From Kitasatospora sp. CB01950 (GTDB taxonomy: Bacteria; Actinomycetota; Actinomycetes; Streptomycetales; Streptomycetaceae), in assembly GCF_001905465.1 (NCBI RefSeq), contig NZ_LISX01000001.1, positions 579,974-643,973 of the forward strand: DNA of 64,000 bases, in the 5' to 3' direction. The stretch's first letter is position 1, and every line of letters starts with the position of its first letter. The position numbers and the translations under genes were made by a program. Of the stretch, positions 28,864 to 38,985 are shown one piece after another. Below the pieces are notes generated by a model. That model searched no databases and was not told where the DNA came from. It saw nothing but the letters and a program-made list of their open reading frames with translations.

Positions 28864-30137
28864 TCACCCGTGAACAGGCCCTCGCCGCCGCCCACCGCTG
28901 GGTCAACGGCGACCTCCCGCAGGAGGGTTCACGGCCTGTCAGGTGCCACGAGTTCGACCTCGGCTGGGTGCTCTGGCCGGAGCCCGCGCCGATCCTCACC
29001 GACCCGCTCACCGGGGTGCGCCGCGCCCCGGAGGAGATCGGCGCGGCCTGCGCCGTGGTCGACCGGGTCAGCGGCGAACTCACCGTCTTCCCGTCCGTCC
29101 CGGTGCCCGAGGTGGAGCGGCTCTACCGCGACCGCCTCGGCGCCGGCAGCCACCACCCCGCGCTGCCGCCCGTCACCGGCCCCGGCACCCGCGCCGTGAT
29201 CGGCTACCGGGACGCCAAGGGCGTCACCCAGTCGCTCACCGTGCACTCCGCGCACGGCCACCCGCACCCCGCGCTGCGCGCCTGGCAGCAGCTGTCCGCG
29301 CAGGGCGTCGCCCTCGACGACCTGATCGCGCTCCGCACCGACCTGCGGCTGTCGATGCTCCCCGGCGGCTACTGGGAACACGTCATCGCGGCCCGGCTGC
29401 CCGGCGTCCGGATCGAGTTCGAGCAGCCGTACGGGCCGCGCCACGACCACCGGGCGGCCGCCGTCCGGGCCCTGGTCGCCCGTACCGGCCGGGCCTACAA
29501 CCGGGTGCCGTTCCCGCCCGCCGTGCCGCCCGCCCAGCCCGAGGACGAGAACGGCCTCGCACAGCGGCTGGCCGCGCTGTTCGGCGAGAACGGCACGCAC
29601 CGCTTCGAGCAGGCCGAGGTGCTCGCCGCCGACGTGCCCGAGCTCGCCGCCCGCGCCCTGCAGCGCACCGGCCTGCCGCGCACCGTCGCCGGGTTCTTCA
29701 CCCTGCACCGCCCCGAGAGCGACGGCATTGCCGAACCGGCCGCGCCGGTCCTGCCCGACCTCGCCGAGCACCTCGGCGCGCTCGGCCGCGGCCGCCGCGC
29801 CACCGCCGCCGCCCGGGCCGCGCTGATCGGGCAGCGGCTGCTCGGCACCGACGGCTGGGCGCTGTTCAGCGTCGACACCGCGCAGGGCCGGGTCCGCGCC
29901 GTTGACCCCGACACCTGCGAGGCCCGCTACTGCAACGCCGACCTGACCGCCTTCACCCGCTGCCTCGCGCTGCTCGCCGAGCGCTACCCGCGCCTGCGCG
30001 ACCTGCCGCCCGAGCAGGCCGGCCCCGCCGTCGCCGAGTTCCAGTGGGCGCTGGCCGCCCTCGACCGGACCGCCCTGCGCGACCCCGAGAACTGGTGGGC
30101 GGTCATCGTCGAGCAGCTCTGGGACGGGCTGTTGTGA
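28860..30137 (+). CDS. Modular immunity protein candidate (Imm35/YrhB-like, deaminase-like, SUKH-4-like)
   Basis: 425 residues; ATG 28860 overlaps the toxin stop, so the two are translationally coupled, as expected for toxin and antidote. Residues 1-95 ([45 protein letters not shown]) resemble YrhB/Imm35 immunity domains. Residues ~110-200 resemble YwqJ-like deaminases, but where active relatives have Cys around LPGGYC this one has Ser and Trp ([13 protein letters not shown], 160-172), so it is probably inactive. Residues ~230-400 ([33 protein letters not shown]) resemble SUKH-4 immunity folds. Domain names rest on pattern memory. Confidence 0.72.
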   Translation: MITREQALAAAHRWVNGDLPQEGSRPVRCHEFDLGWVLWPEPAPILTDPLTGVRRAPEEIGAACAVVDRVSGELTVFPSVPVPEVERLYRDRLGAGSHHPALPPVTGPGTRAVIGYRDAKGVTQSLTVHSAHGHPHPALRAWQQLSAQGVALDDLIALRTDLRLSMLPGGYWEHVIAARLPGVRIEFEQPYGPRHDHRAAAVRALVARTGRAYNRVPFPPAVPPAQPEDENGLAQRLAALFGENGTHRFEQAEVLAADVPELAARALQRTGLPRTVAGFFTLHRPESDGIAEPAAPVLPDLAEHLGALGRGRRATAAARAALIGQRLLGTDGWALFSVDTAQGRVRAVDPDTCEARYCNADLTAFTRCLALLAERYPRLRDLPPEQAGPAVAEFQWALAALDRTALRDPENWWAVIVEQLWDGLL

Positions 30138-30186
30138 CCCCGTCGGCATCCCGGGTGGTCACCGGTTTGGGCTAGGTTGGACGGTC

Positions 30187-31143
30187 ATGCGACTCGGTGT
30201 GCTCGACGTAGGCTCCAACACCGTCCACTTCCTCGTGGTGGACGCCCACCCCGGCGCGGCCCCCCTGCCCGCGTACTCGCACAAGGCGGACCTGCGCCTC
30301 GCCGAACTGCTGGACGCGGACGGGGCGATCAGCCCGATCGGCATCGACCGGCTGGTCTCCATGGTCGCGTCCTCGCTGCGGGTCGCCGAGGACAAGGGCG
30401 TCGTCGACCTGCTGCCGTTCGCCACCTCCGCCGTCCGGGAGGCCACCAACGGCGAGGAGGTGCTTCGCCGGGTCGAGGAGGAGACCGGCGTCGCCCTCAC
30501 CGTGCTGTCCGGCCAGGACGAGGCCCGGCTGACCTTCCTCGCCGTCCGCCGCTGGTTCGGCTGGTCCTCCGGCCGGCTGCTCAACCTCGACATCGGCGGC
30601 GGCTCCCTGGAGATCGCCTGCGGCCTCGACGAACAGCCCGACGTCGCCACCTCCCTGCCGCTCGGCGCCGGCCGCCTCACCTCCCGGCTGCCCGGCGACG
30701 TCGCCGACCCCGGCGACATCCGCGAACTGCGGCGGCACATCCGCGCCGAGATCGCCGGCGCGGTCGGCGACATCGCCCGGCTCGGCGCGCCGGACCACTC
30801 GGTGGCCACCTCCAAGACCTTCAAGCAGCTCGCCCGGATGACCGGCGCCGCCCCCGAGGGCGCGGGCGTCCGCGTCCCCCGCAAGCTCACCCGGGCCGGC
30901 CTCTCCGCCTGGCTGCCCCGGCTCGCCGCGATGACCCCCGCCGAACGCGCCCGCATCCCCGGCGTCTCGCTCGGCCGCGCCCGCCAACTGCTGGCCGGCG
31001 CGCTGGTCGCCGACGCCGCAATGGACCTGTTCGGCCTGGAGGAACTGGACATCTGCCCGTGGGCGCTGCGCGAGGGCATCATCCTGCGCCGCCTCGACAC
31101 CATGGACGGTCAGGACAACAACCGGGTCGCGATCGAAGCGTGA
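30187..31143 (+). CDS. Ppx/GppA-family phosphatase
   Basis: 318 residues of the ASKHA-fold exopolyphosphatase/pppGpp phosphatase family. Phosphate-1 motif [13 protein letters not shown] is at residues 7-19; [10 protein letters not shown] and [14 protein letters not shown] are the second and third nucleotide/phosphate loops. It may degrade polyphosphate or pppGpp; the two activities cannot be told apart by sequence here. TAGGTT lies 8 nt before the ATG and there is no Shine-Dalgarno, suggesting a leaderless transcript. Confidence 0.93.
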   Translation: MRLGVLDVGSNTVHFLVVDAHPGAAPLPAYSHKADLRLAELLDADGAISPIGIDRLVSMVASSLRVAEDKGVVDLLPFATSAVREATNGEEVLRRVEEETGVALTVLSGQDEARLTFLAVRRWFGWSSGRLLNLDIGGGSLEIACGLDEQPDVATSLPLGAGRLTSRLPGDVADPGDIRELRRHIRAEIAGAVGDIARLGAPDHSVATSKTFKQLARMTGAAPEGAGVRVPRKLTRAGLSAWLPRLAAMTPAERARIPGVSLGRARQLLAGALVADAAMDLFGLEELDICPWALREGIILRRLDTMDGQDNNRVAIEA

Positions 31144-31244
31144 CCCGGCGAACGGCGACAACTCCCGTTTGTCCCTAGGGGATTTCGTGTGCGAGCGGTT
31201 AAGATCCCGGTGGTTTTCAGGGGAACGCTCGCCGGGGGGTTGCA

Positions 31245-34190
31245 ATGTCCGTGCCGCTTCGTACCGACCATCGGAGAGGACGGCGCCGGGTTGCCGTGAC
31301 CGCCAGGCCGCTGGCGGTCGCGCTGCTGGCGTCGCTGGCCCTGCTGCTGCCGGGCAGCGGCCCGCAGCCGGCGGTGGCCGCGTCCGGGACGGCTCCGGCG
31401 CCCGCCGCGCTGCCCGCCGTCCAGGCACCGACGTCCGGCGCAGCGCCGTCCGCCGGCTCCGGTTCGTCCGCCTCCGGTTCGTCCGCGTCCGGGCCGGCCG
31501 CCGCCTCGGCGGCCACGCCCGGCGCCGCACCGACCTCGGGCGGCCTGCCCACGCCGAGCCGGCCGCCGCGCCCGCTCTCGTACCCCTCCCGGACCCCCGG
31601 CCCGAACGACCCGTGCCCGCCCACGCTGACGCCCCACGTGCTGATGCGCTGCGCTGCCGCTTCGAACGAGCCGACGCTGCTCAAGCTCGACGTGACGGCG
31701 GGCCAGGACCTGGTGATCATCCAGGTGACCAGCTCGCTGTCCGGCATGCTGCCGCGACTGTCCGACCCGGACGGCCAGCAGGTGCAGTGCGACGTCAGGG
31801 CCGACACCTACAGCTTCGGCCCGGCCCGGTGCCCCACGACCAGGGCGGGCACGTACACGCTGCGGCTGTTCAACTTCGGCGACCGGTCGCTGCCGATCGC
31901 GCTGTCGTACCTGCCGGTGCTCTCCACCGACGCATGCGTGACGATGAAGGGCACCGACACCTCGCTGGGCAACCCCACCGTCTACCGGGGCACCCTGCCG
32001 GTCGGCATGGCGGGTGACTGCTGGGTGACCGACTTCGCCACCGGCGACGTGGTGCGCAGGCTCAGCACCGACGTGAGCCAGAGCCTGTTCGACGCCACCG
32101 GCCGGGACGTCTGCGCTCCCGGCAGCCCGAAGGTGTCCGGGCCGGACTGCACGCTGGCCGGCACCGCCCCCTACCGGCTGGTCGCCCAGGGCACGCACGT
32201 CAGGGGCGACGACGAGACCTACTCCGTGGCCATGTCGCGGCTGTCGCGGCCGGAGGGCTGCCCGGTGGTCGAGCCGCAGGCGTACGGGGTGGCCCCCGAC
32301 CTGACGGATGCCACCCGCTGCCGGATCCTGCGGGTGCCCGCCGACGGCCACCACCTGTTCCGCGGGACGCGCGACAGCGGCGACACCGGCGGCACCCTGT
32401 ACCGGCCCGACCTCAGCACGCTCTGCCCGTCCGGGGACTGCGACCTCAAGGCCGGCGACTACCTGTTCACCGTCCCGCCGAGCACCTACGCGAGCCCGTA
32501 CGCGATGGTCTTCCGCTCGGCCGCCGAGACCCGCGGCTGCACCGCCGGCCGGGACGACCAGATGGCCTCCGGCGCGTCCGTCGGGACCTTCGAGTCGGCC
32601 GGGAAGGACATCTGCCGCACCCTGCCGACCGCGTCCGGCCAGGCCCTCTACGTGCTGAACGGCACGCCGAATGGCAAGACGGCGCGCTACCGCGTGCTGG
32701 ACGCCGCCGGCGTCGAGCAGTGCCACGGCTTCACCGTGTACGACACCTACCAGGTGTGCCAACTGACCGGCGCCGCGCCGTTCCGACTGACGGCGGAGGC
32801 CCAGGGCCCGTTCAACTACCGTCTTCTGGTGCAGCGGGTCGGCGAGACCGCCGGCTGCACGCCCTGGGGCGCTTCCGAGTACGGCACCGGCAGCGGCCTG
32901 CGCACCGGCCTGACCGGGAAGCCGGCCGACGGCGCGCTGGAGGCCTGCTTCACCGTTCCGGCCGACCACCCGGCCACCGAGCTGGTCGGCTACCAGGTGG
33001 AGGGGGCGGACGACGACGCCGAGCTGCACCTGGTCGACCTGTCGGGCCACGATTTCTGTGCCATCGCCTACCTCGAAACCTGCCGACCGCCGGTCGGCGA
33101 GCCCTACACCGCGATGCTGAGGAACGGCCTCGGTCTGGGGAAGTACACGGTGGTCCGCCGGGACGCCACCCCGTCCGCCGTCTGCGACCTGCCGCGCTCT
33201 TCGGGCCGGGTCGGCGCCCCGTCCACCGTTCTCACCTACGAGAGCACCCTCGACGCGCACTGCACCGCGTTCGACGCGGACCGCGCCGACCTGTTCCAGG
33301 TGAGCGCGCACGCCGCCACCAACTCGCTGTACGGCATGTTCAGTGTGCTGGACGCCGATGGCAAGCGGCTGTGCCTTTGGTCGGCCACCGACTGCCGGGC
33401 CACCGGCTCGACCCGCTACCTCGCGGTGGCGGCCTCCCCGACCGTGGACGCCAGCCAGACCCCGAGCCGACTGGACGTCTGGCGGCTGGCCACCGCCGCC
33501 GGCTGGGCGCCCGAGTGCGCCGCCCACCCGGTCTCCGCGGACGGCTTCGACCAGCGCAGCGGAGTGCTGAGCGACGACAACCCGCTGTACTGCGCGGTGC
33601 TGGAGATGAAGCCCGGCCAGAAGGTGGACGTCGCCTCCGTCACCGACGACTTCGTCAACCGGCCTCGGCTGACCGTGGCCGGCCGGGAGAACTGGGCAAC
33701 CGGCGACACCGCCTACAAGTGCACCCAGGACGACGCGAGCACGGGCACCAACACCGCGTGCACGTACAACGGCACCACCACCGGGCACGCCGTGCTGCTG
33801 CTCAGCCCGGGCCGGGCGCACCTCCCGCTGGCCTACACGCTGCAGGGGGCCCGGCCGGGCACCGGCACCGAACGCTCCGGCGTCCCGGAGTCGATCAGCC
33901 CGGCCGTGCTGCCCGCGGGCGGCCTCGCCGAGATCACCGTCCACGGCACCGGGCTCAGCCTCAACACGCAGTTCTCGCTGTCCGGCCGAATCCCCCCGTG
34001 CGGGGCGCTGGCGTGGCGCCCGCTGCGGGTGAACGCAACGGGCACCGAACTGGTCGTCCGGGTCAACCTGGACGGAGCCTGCACGGGCTACGACGGTAAC
34101 TACGACCTGCTGATCAATGGCGTCCCGCACAAGGACGGCGTCCCCTCGCCGGGCTACCTGCCCAAGGCGCTGAAGGTGATCGCCGGGTAG
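31245..34190 (+). CDS. Large secreted cysteine-rich beta-repeat protein
   Basis: 981 residues. A twin-arginine-rich N-terminus (HRRGRRR), a long hydrophobic stretch and AVAAS at about residue 46 give a signal peptide. A Ser/Ala/Pro-rich spacer follows to about residue 125. The rest is built from repeated ~100-residue units, each with paired cysteines and a G-x-Y-x-L/V strand ([40 protein letters not shown]), like pre-peptidase C-type beta sandwiches. The last ~90 residues ([23 protein letters not shown] in pieces) look like an IPT/TIG Ig-like domain. No catalytic motif is seen. GGGGGG precedes ATG 31245. Function unknown. Confidence 0.88.
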   Translation: MSVPLRTDHRRGRRRVAVTARPLAVALLASLALLLPGSGPQPAVAASGTAPAPAALPAVQAPTSGAAPSAGSGSSASGSSASGPAAASAATPGAAPTSGGLPTPSRPPRPLSYPSRTPGPNDPCPPTLTPHVLMRCAAASNEPTLLKLDVTAGQDLVIIQVTSSLSGMLPRLSDPDGQQVQCDVRADTYSFGPARCPTTRAGTYTLRLFNFGDRSLPIALSYLPVLSTDACVTMKGTDTSLGNPTVYRGTLPVGMAGDCWVTDFATGDVVRRLSTDVSQSLFDATGRDVCAPGSPKVSGPDCTLAGTAPYRLVAQGTHVRGDDETYSVAMSRLSRPEGCPVVEPQAYGVAPDLTDATRCRILRVPADGHHLFRGTRDSGDTGGTLYRPDLSTLCPSGDCDLKAGDYLFTVPPSTYASPYAMVFRSAAETRGCTAGRDDQMASGASVGTFESAGKDICRTLPTASGQALYVLNGTPNGKTARYRVLDAAGVEQCHGFTVYDTYQVCQLTGAAPFRLTAEAQGPFNYRLLVQRVGETAGCTPWGASEYGTGSGLRTGLTGKPADGALEACFTVPADHPATELVGYQVEGADDDAELHLVDLSGHDFCAIAYLETCRPPVGEPYTAMLRNGLGLGKYTVVRRDATPSAVCDLPRSSGRVGAPSTVLTYESTLDAHCTAFDADRADLFQVSAHAATNSLYGMFSVLDADGKRLCLWSATDCRATGSTRYLAVAASPTVDASQTPSRLDVWRLATAAGWAPECAAHPVSADGFDQRSGVLSDDNPLYCAVLEMKPGQKVDVASVTDDFVNRPRLTVAGRENWATGDTAYKCTQDDASTGTNTACTYNGTTTGHAVLLLSPGRAHLPLAYTLQGARPGTGTERSGVPESISPAVLPAGGLAEITVHGTGLSLNTQFSLSGRIPPCGALAWRPLRVNATGTELVVRVNLDGACTGYDGNYDLLINGVPHKDGVPSPGYLPKALKVIAG

Positions 34191-34267
34191 TCGCCGGGTC
34201 CCGAGTGCCGCATCGCACACCGATCGGCGCTCCGGCGGGGCCGCGCCTTGCGCTTAACCTGGTTCGC

Positions 34268-35218
34268 GTGGTGGATTCAGCGGACCAGCGAAAGCCGAGG
34301 CGCGGCCCCCTGCCGTTGAAAGCGGCGCGGGCCGCCCGCGCGGCGCGCCGCAAGCTGGAGCGCCCGCCGCTGCTGCGCACCACCGACCGGCTGGTGCTGC
34401 CGCCGCACCCGGCGCTGCACGTGCCGGACACCAAGGTGGCGCTGTCCACCGCGTCCGTGTACCCGTCGACCACCGAGACCGCGTTCGAACTGGCCTCCCG
34501 GCTCGGCTACGACGGCGTCGAGGTGATGGTCTGGAACGACCCGGTCAGCCAGGACGTGGAGGCGCTGCGGCGGCTCTCCGACACCTACGAGGTGCCGATC
34601 CTCGCCGTGCACGCCCCCTGCCTGCTGATCACCCAGCGGGTGTGGAGCACCGACCCGTGGACCAAGCTGGTGCGCGCCCGGAAGGCCGCCGAGCGGCTCG
34701 GCGCGGACACCGTGGTGGTGCACCCGCCGTTCCGCTGGCAGCGGCAGTACGCCAAGGAGTTCGTCGCGGGCATCGACCGGATGGCGGGGGAGACCCCGAT
34801 CCGGTTCGCGGTGGAGAACATGTACCCGTGGCGCTACCGGGACCGCGAGATGCTCGCCTATGCGCCCGGCTGGGACGTCACCGAGGAGGAGTACCGGAAC
34901 TTCACCGTCGACCTGTCGCACGCGGCGACCTCGCGGGTGGACGCGCTGGAGCTGGTGGACCGGATGGGGGACCGGCTGGCGCACGTGCACCTGGCGGACG
35001 GCTCCGGGTCCGGCAAGGACGAGCACCTGATCCCCGGGCGTGGCAAGCAGCCCTGCGCGGAACTGCTGGAGCGCCTCGCCCGGACCGGCTTCGACGGGCA
35101 CGTCGTGCTGGAGGTCAACACCCGCAAGTCCGGCTCCCCGGCCGACCGGGAGGCCGACCTCGCGGAGGCGCTGGCCTTCACCCGCCTGCACCTGGCGGCG
35201 GTCCGGCCGGCGCTCTGA
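34268..35218 (+). CDS. TIM-barrel sugar phosphate isomerase/epimerase-like protein
   Basis: About 316 residues. AP endonuclease 2-type barrel signatures are present in order: VAVHAPC-like [47 protein letters not shown] and VVLEVNTR, giving the His/Glu/Asp metal-binding set. The substrate is unknown; relatives act on sugars, inositols or DNA. GTG 34268 is 7 nt after TAACCT, a typical leaderless start, and the basic N-terminus ([23 protein letters not shown]) precedes the barrel. The open frame continues upstream but without supporting features. Confidence 0.85.
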   Translation: MVDSADQRKPRRGPLPLKAARAARAARRKLERPPLLRTTDRLVLPPHPALHVPDTKVALSTASVYPSTTETAFELASRLGYDGVEVMVWNDPVSQDVEALRRLSDTYEVPILAVHAPCLLITQRVWSTDPWTKLVRARKAAERLGADTVVVHPPFRWQRQYAKEFVAGIDRMAGETPIRFAVENMYPWRYRDREMLAYAPGWDVTEEEYRNFTVDLSHAATSRVDALELVDRMGDRLAHVHLADGSGSGKDEHLIPGRGKQPCAELLERLARTGFDGHVVLEVNTRKSGSPADREADLAEALAFTRLHLAAVRPAL

Positions 35219-35277
35219 CGGATCGTCGGTTCGCGAAGCGCCGGACAGCCCCGCGGGCCCGCGCCTACAGTCGGACC

Positions 35278-35703
35278 GTGATCGAATCGAACGGCGGGGC
35301 AGGCCCGATCGGCCCCGACACCCACGTCCGACTGGCCCGCCCGACCCGTGACATCGCCGCGGCCGAACGCTTCTACGTCCAGGGCCTCGGCCTGTCCGTG
35401 CTGTGGCGCACCACCGAGCGGGTCTCCGGCGAACACGACCTGCTGATGGTCGGACTCCCGGGCGGCGCCTGGCACTTCGAGCTGGCCGTCGACCCGGAGA
35501 ACCCCGTCGAACCGGCCCCGACCGTCGAGGACCTGTTCGTGCTGTACCTGGGCGCGCCCGTGGACGAGGCCCTGATCGAGCGCCTGGTCGCCGCGGGCGG
35601 CCGCCGGGCGCCCGCGCACAACCCGTACTGGGACGAATTCGGCGTGACAGTGGTGGACCCCGACGGGTACGGCCTGGTGCTGTGCTCCCGCACCTGGGGC
35701 TGA
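35278..35703 (+). CDS. VOC-family (glyoxalase/dioxygenase fold) protein
   Basis: 141 residues with two beta-alpha-beta-beta-beta modules. HVRLARPTRDIAAAERFY starts the first module, WHFELAVD carries metal-ligand candidates, and FGVTVVDPDGYGLVL is the second-module signature. VOC proteins bind a metal for isomerase, lyase, dioxygenase or antibiotic-resistance roles; which applies is not visible. GTG 35278 lies 6 nt after TACAGT and lacks a Shine-Dalgarno, so it is probably leaderless. The following methyltransferase starts 15 nt after the stop and may be cotranscribed. Confidence 0.87.
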   Translation: MIESNGGAGPIGPDTHVRLARPTRDIAAAERFYVQGLGLSVLWRTTERVSGEHDLLMVGLPGGAWHFELAVDPENPVEPAPTVEDLFVLYLGAPVDEALIERLVAAGGRRAPAHNPYWDEFGVTVVDPDGYGLVLCSRTWG

Positions 35704-35718
35704 GGAGAGGACGAACCG

Positions 35719-36474
35719 ATGAGTGACCTGCAGGCCCACGCCAACTCCTTCGGCGCGGTCGCCGCCGAGTACAACGCGGCCCGGCCGTCCTACCCGGCCG
35801 AGCTCTTCGACGCACTGGAACGCCTCTCCGGCCGCCCGCTGAACGGCGCGGACGTGCTGGACGTCGGCGCCGGCACCGGCATCGCCACCCGCCTGCTGGC
35901 CGAACGCGGCGCCCGGGTGGTGGCCGTCGAACCCAGCGACGGCATGGCCGCCGTGCTCCGCGACGTCAGCCCCGGGCTGCCGGTGGTCAAGGCCGGCGGC
36001 GACGAACTCCCCTTCCACGACGCCTCGGTGGACCTCGTCACCTACGCCCAGGCATTCCACTGGACCGACCCCGACCGCTCGATCCCGGAGGCGCTGCGGG
36101 TGCTCCGCCCGGGCGGGTCGCTGGCGCTCTGGTGGAACGTCAAGGACTACAAGGCGTCGTGGCTGGCCGCCCACCAGGAACGGATGGCGGCCGCCCTGCC
36201 CGGCTACCACTACTACGGCGGAGTGATCGCCGGGGCCGAGAAGTTGACCGAGGCCGGCCTGGAGGTCCGCGAGACCACGCTCCACTGGGAACGTCCGTTG
36301 ACGGTCGATCAACTGATCACCGACCTGACCTCCCGCTCCTACGTGGCGGTGCTCGACCCGGAACGGCGCGCCCCGATCCTGGCCGCCGAACGGGCCGCGC
36401 TGCTCGCCGAATTCCCCGACGGACAGCTGATCGAGCCCTACCGGCTGACCCTGTACGTCGCCCCCAGGCCCTGA
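35719..36474 (+). CDS. Class I SAM-dependent methyltransferase (UbiE/Trm-like)
   Basis: 251 residues. SAM motif I is VLDVGAGTGIATRLL, with an acidic post-motif in VVAVEPSDGM; motif IV-like SVDLVTYAQAFHWTD and RVLRPGGSLALWW follow, typical of Methyltransf_11. ATG 35719 follows GGAGAGG. It is cotranscribed with the VOC protein. The substrate cannot be inferred. Confidence 0.92.
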   Translation: MSDLQAHANSFGAVAAEYNAARPSYPAELFDALERLSGRPLNGADVLDVGAGTGIATRLLAERGARVVAVEPSDGMAAVLRDVSPGLPVVKAGGDELPFHDASVDLVTYAQAFHWTDPDRSIPEALRVLRPGGSLALWWNVKDYKASWLAAHQERMAAALPGYHYYGGVIAGAEKLTEAGLEVRETTLHWERPLTVDQLITDLTSRSYVAVLDPERRAPILAAERAALLAEFPDGQLIEPYRLTLYVAPRP

Positions 36475-36578
36475 CCCCGAGCCGCCCGGATTGACCGCAT
36501 CGCGGACACCTGGTCCGGATCCGGGCGGCGCGGGCGTAGGCTCGACAAACCCCGAAAGTTCCCGAAGGAGCGGCTCCG

Positions 36579-38423
36579 ATGCCCCAGCTGAGGTCCAACA
36601 CGGTCACCCAAGGTCGCAACATGGCGGGCGCGCGCGCCCTTCTGCGCGCCGCGGGCGTAGCCCGCGAGGACTTCGGCAAGCCGATCATCGCGGTCGCCAA
36701 CTCCTTCACCGAGTTCGTCCCCGGGCACACCCACCTGCAGCCGGTCGGCCGGATCGTCTCCGAGGCGATCAAGCAGGCCGGCGGCATCCCCCGCGAGTTC
36801 AACACCATCGCGGTCGACGACGGCATCGCCATGGGCCACGACGGCATGCTCTACTCGCTGCCCTCGCGCGACCTGATCGCCGACTCGGTCGAGTACATGG
36901 TCAACGCGCACTGCGCGGACGCCCTGATCTGCATCTCCAACTGCGACAAGATCACCCCGGGCATGCTGATGGCCGCGCTGCGCCTCAACATCCCCACCGT
37001 GTTCGTCTCCGGCGGCCCGATGGAGGCCGGCCAGGCCACCCTGGTCGACGGCACCGTCCGCAAGCTCGACCTGGTGGACGCCATCTCCCAGGCGGTGAAC
37101 GAGAACGTCTCCGACGCGGACATCTCGATCATCGAGGAGAACGCCTGCCCGACCTGCGGCTCCTGCTCCGGCATGTTCACCGCCAACTCGATGAACTGCC
37201 TGACCGAGGCCATCGGCCTGTCGCTGCCCGGCAACGGCTCCGTGCTGGCCACCCACACCGCCCGCCGCGCCCTGTACGAGCAGGCCGGCCGCACCGTCGT
37301 CGACATCACCAACCGCTACTACGGCGGCGACGACGCCTCCGTGCTGCCGCGCAACATCGCCACCCGCGCCGCGTTCGAGAACGCCATGGCGCTGGACATC
37401 GCGATGGGCGGCTCCACCAACACGATCCTGCACCTGCTGGCCGCCGCCCAGGAGGCCAAAGTCGACTTCGACATGCGGGCCATCGACGCGATCTCCCGCA
37501 AGGTGCCCTGCCTGTCCAAGGTCGCCCCCAACGGCAAGTACTACATGGAGGACGTGCACCGGGCCGGTGGCGTCCCCGCCATCCTCGGCGAGCTGTACCG
37601 CGGCGGGCTGCTCAACGAGGAGGTGCACACCGTGCACTCCGACTCCCTCGACGAGTGGCTCAAGACCTGGGACGTGCGCGGCGGTTCGCCCTCCGGCGAG
37701 GCCGTCGAACTGTGGCACGCCGCCCCCGGCTGCGTCCGCTCCGCCGAGGCGTTCAGCCAGTCCGAGCGCTGGGACACCCTCGACACCGACGCCGCCGGCG
37801 GCTGCATCCGCAGCGTCGAGCACGCCTACTCCGTCGAGGGCGGCCTCGCCGTGCTGTACGGCAACATCGCCGAGGACGGCTGCGTGGTGAAGACCGCCGG
37901 CGTGGACGAGTCGATCTGGCGCTTCCGCGGCAAGGCCGTGGTCTGCGAGTCCCAGGACGAGGCGGTCGAGAAGATCCTCGCCAAGCAGATCGCCGAGGGC
38001 GACGTGGTGGTCATCCGCTACGAGGGCCCCAAGGGCGGCCCCGGCATGCAGGAGATGCTCTACCCGACGTCCTTCCTGAAGGGCCGCGGCCTCGGCAAGG
38101 CCTGCGCGCTGATCACCGACGGCCGGTTCTCCGGCGGCACCTCCGGCCTGTCCATCGGCCACGTCTCCCCGGAGGCGGCCTCCGGCGGCGCCATCGCCCT
38201 GATCGAGGACGGCGACCCGATCACCATCGACATCCCGGCCCGCACCATCAACCTCGACGTCTCCTTCGAGGAGCTGCACGAGCGCCGCCTCAAGCTGGAG
38301 GACGGCAACGGCTACCGCCCGAAGAGCCGCGACCGCCAGGTCTCGGCCGCCCTCAAGGCCTACGCCGCGATGGCCACCTCCGCCGACAAGGGCGCCGTCC
38401 GCGACGTCTCCAAGCTCGGCTAG
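36579..38423 (+). CDS. ilvD: Dihydroxy-acid dehydratase
   Basis: 614 residues. It dehydrates 2,3-dihydroxy-3-methylbutanoate and its homologue to 2-keto acids, the third step of valine and isoleucine synthesis. Iron-sulfur ligands are expected at Cys122 (NCDKITPGM) and Cys193/Cys196 (CPTCGSC), and the lysine-aspartate Mg site at [24 protein letters not shown] and [14 protein letters not shown] are further family motifs. The ATG follows GAAGGAG. TAGGCT at 36537-36542 is a candidate -10. No other ilv gene is adjacent. Confidence 0.97.
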   Translation: MPQLRSNTVTQGRNMAGARALLRAAGVAREDFGKPIIAVANSFTEFVPGHTHLQPVGRIVSEAIKQAGGIPREFNTIAVDDGIAMGHDGMLYSLPSRDLIADSVEYMVNAHCADALICISNCDKITPGMLMAALRLNIPTVFVSGGPMEAGQATLVDGTVRKLDLVDAISQAVNENVSDADISIIEENACPTCGSCSGMFTANSMNCLTEAIGLSLPGNGSVLATHTARRALYEQAGRTVVDITNRYYGGDDASVLPRNIATRAAFENAMALDIAMGGSTNTILHLLAAAQEAKVDFDMRAIDAISRKVPCLSKVAPNGKYYMEDVHRAGGVPAILGELYRGGLLNEEVHTVHSDSLDEWLKTWDVRGGSPSGEAVELWHAAPGCVRSAEAFSQSERWDTLDTDAAGGCIRSVEHAYSVEGGLAVLYGNIAEDGCVVKTAGVDESIWRFRGKAVVCESQDEAVEKILAKQIAEGDVVVIRYEGPKGGPGMQEMLYPTSFLKGRGLGKACALITDGRFSGGTSGLSIGHVSPEAASGGAIALIEDGDPITIDIPARTINLDVSFEELHERRLKLEDGNGYRPKSRDRQVSAALKAYAAMATSADKGAVRDVSKLG

Positions 38424-38477
38424 TCCCCCCGCGCGCCGCCCGGGGACGGGCCGTACGGCGTGGCGATAATCGGACCC

Positions 38478-38978
38478 GTGACGACGATCGCCGACGACGC
38501 GCCCGCCCCCGAGCCGATCCGCTTCTTCGGCACCACCTGGGTCGACCGCGGCACCGCCTACTGGCGGCGCCGCGTCCTGGTGTCACTCGGCGCCCTGGCG
38601 GCCACCGCCGCCGGGGCGCTGCTGCTGCGCCTGGGCGTCTCCGGGGTGCGGATCTCCGGCGCCGCCCCGCTCACCGTGCTGCTGACGCTCGCCATCGGCG
38701 TCTGCACCGCCCTCGCGGGCCTGCGCACCTGGAAGATCCTCACCGAGGGCCGCGCCTCGCTCACCGGCTGGATGGCCGAGGACAGATCACTGGCCGGCGT
38801 CTGGCTGGTCGGCTTCACCGGCACCCTCGCCGCCTACTTCCTGCGCAGCCTCGCCGAAGCCCCCGGGGAGGGCCTCAAGCGCGCCGTCCACGACGAGGAG
38901 ACCGCCACCTGGCTGCGCCGCCGGACCGCCCGTGCGGAACGCGACGCCCGCAAGGCGGCCCGGCGGCGACGGCGCTGA
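38478..38978 (+). CDS. Small two/three-span membrane protein, unknown
   Basis: About 166 residues from GTG 38478. GATAAT, close to the -10 consensus, lies 7 nt upstream, so the gene is probably leaderless. Hydrophobic segments are VSLGALAATAAGALLLRLG, PLTVLLTLAIGVCTALAG and SLAGVWLVGFTGTLAAYFL. A strongly basic tail ends ARKAARRRRR. No family is recognised. It is convergent with the next gene. Confidence 0.75.
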   Translation: MTTIADDAPAPEPIRFFGTTWVDRGTAYWRRRVLVSLGALAATAAGALLLRLGVSGVRISGAAPLTVLLTLAIGVCTALAGLRTWKILTEGRASLTGWMAEDRSLAGVWLVGFTGTLAAYFLRSLAEAPGEGLKRAVHDEETATWLRRRTARAERDARKAARRRRR

Positions 38979-38985
38979 ACGGCCG

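Noticed and set aside
25011-30137. 1708-residue open frame through the toxin cassette
   Set aside because: Only its last 425 codons (from 28860) look like a protein. The rest is an alternative frame of the WXG100 and toxin genes.
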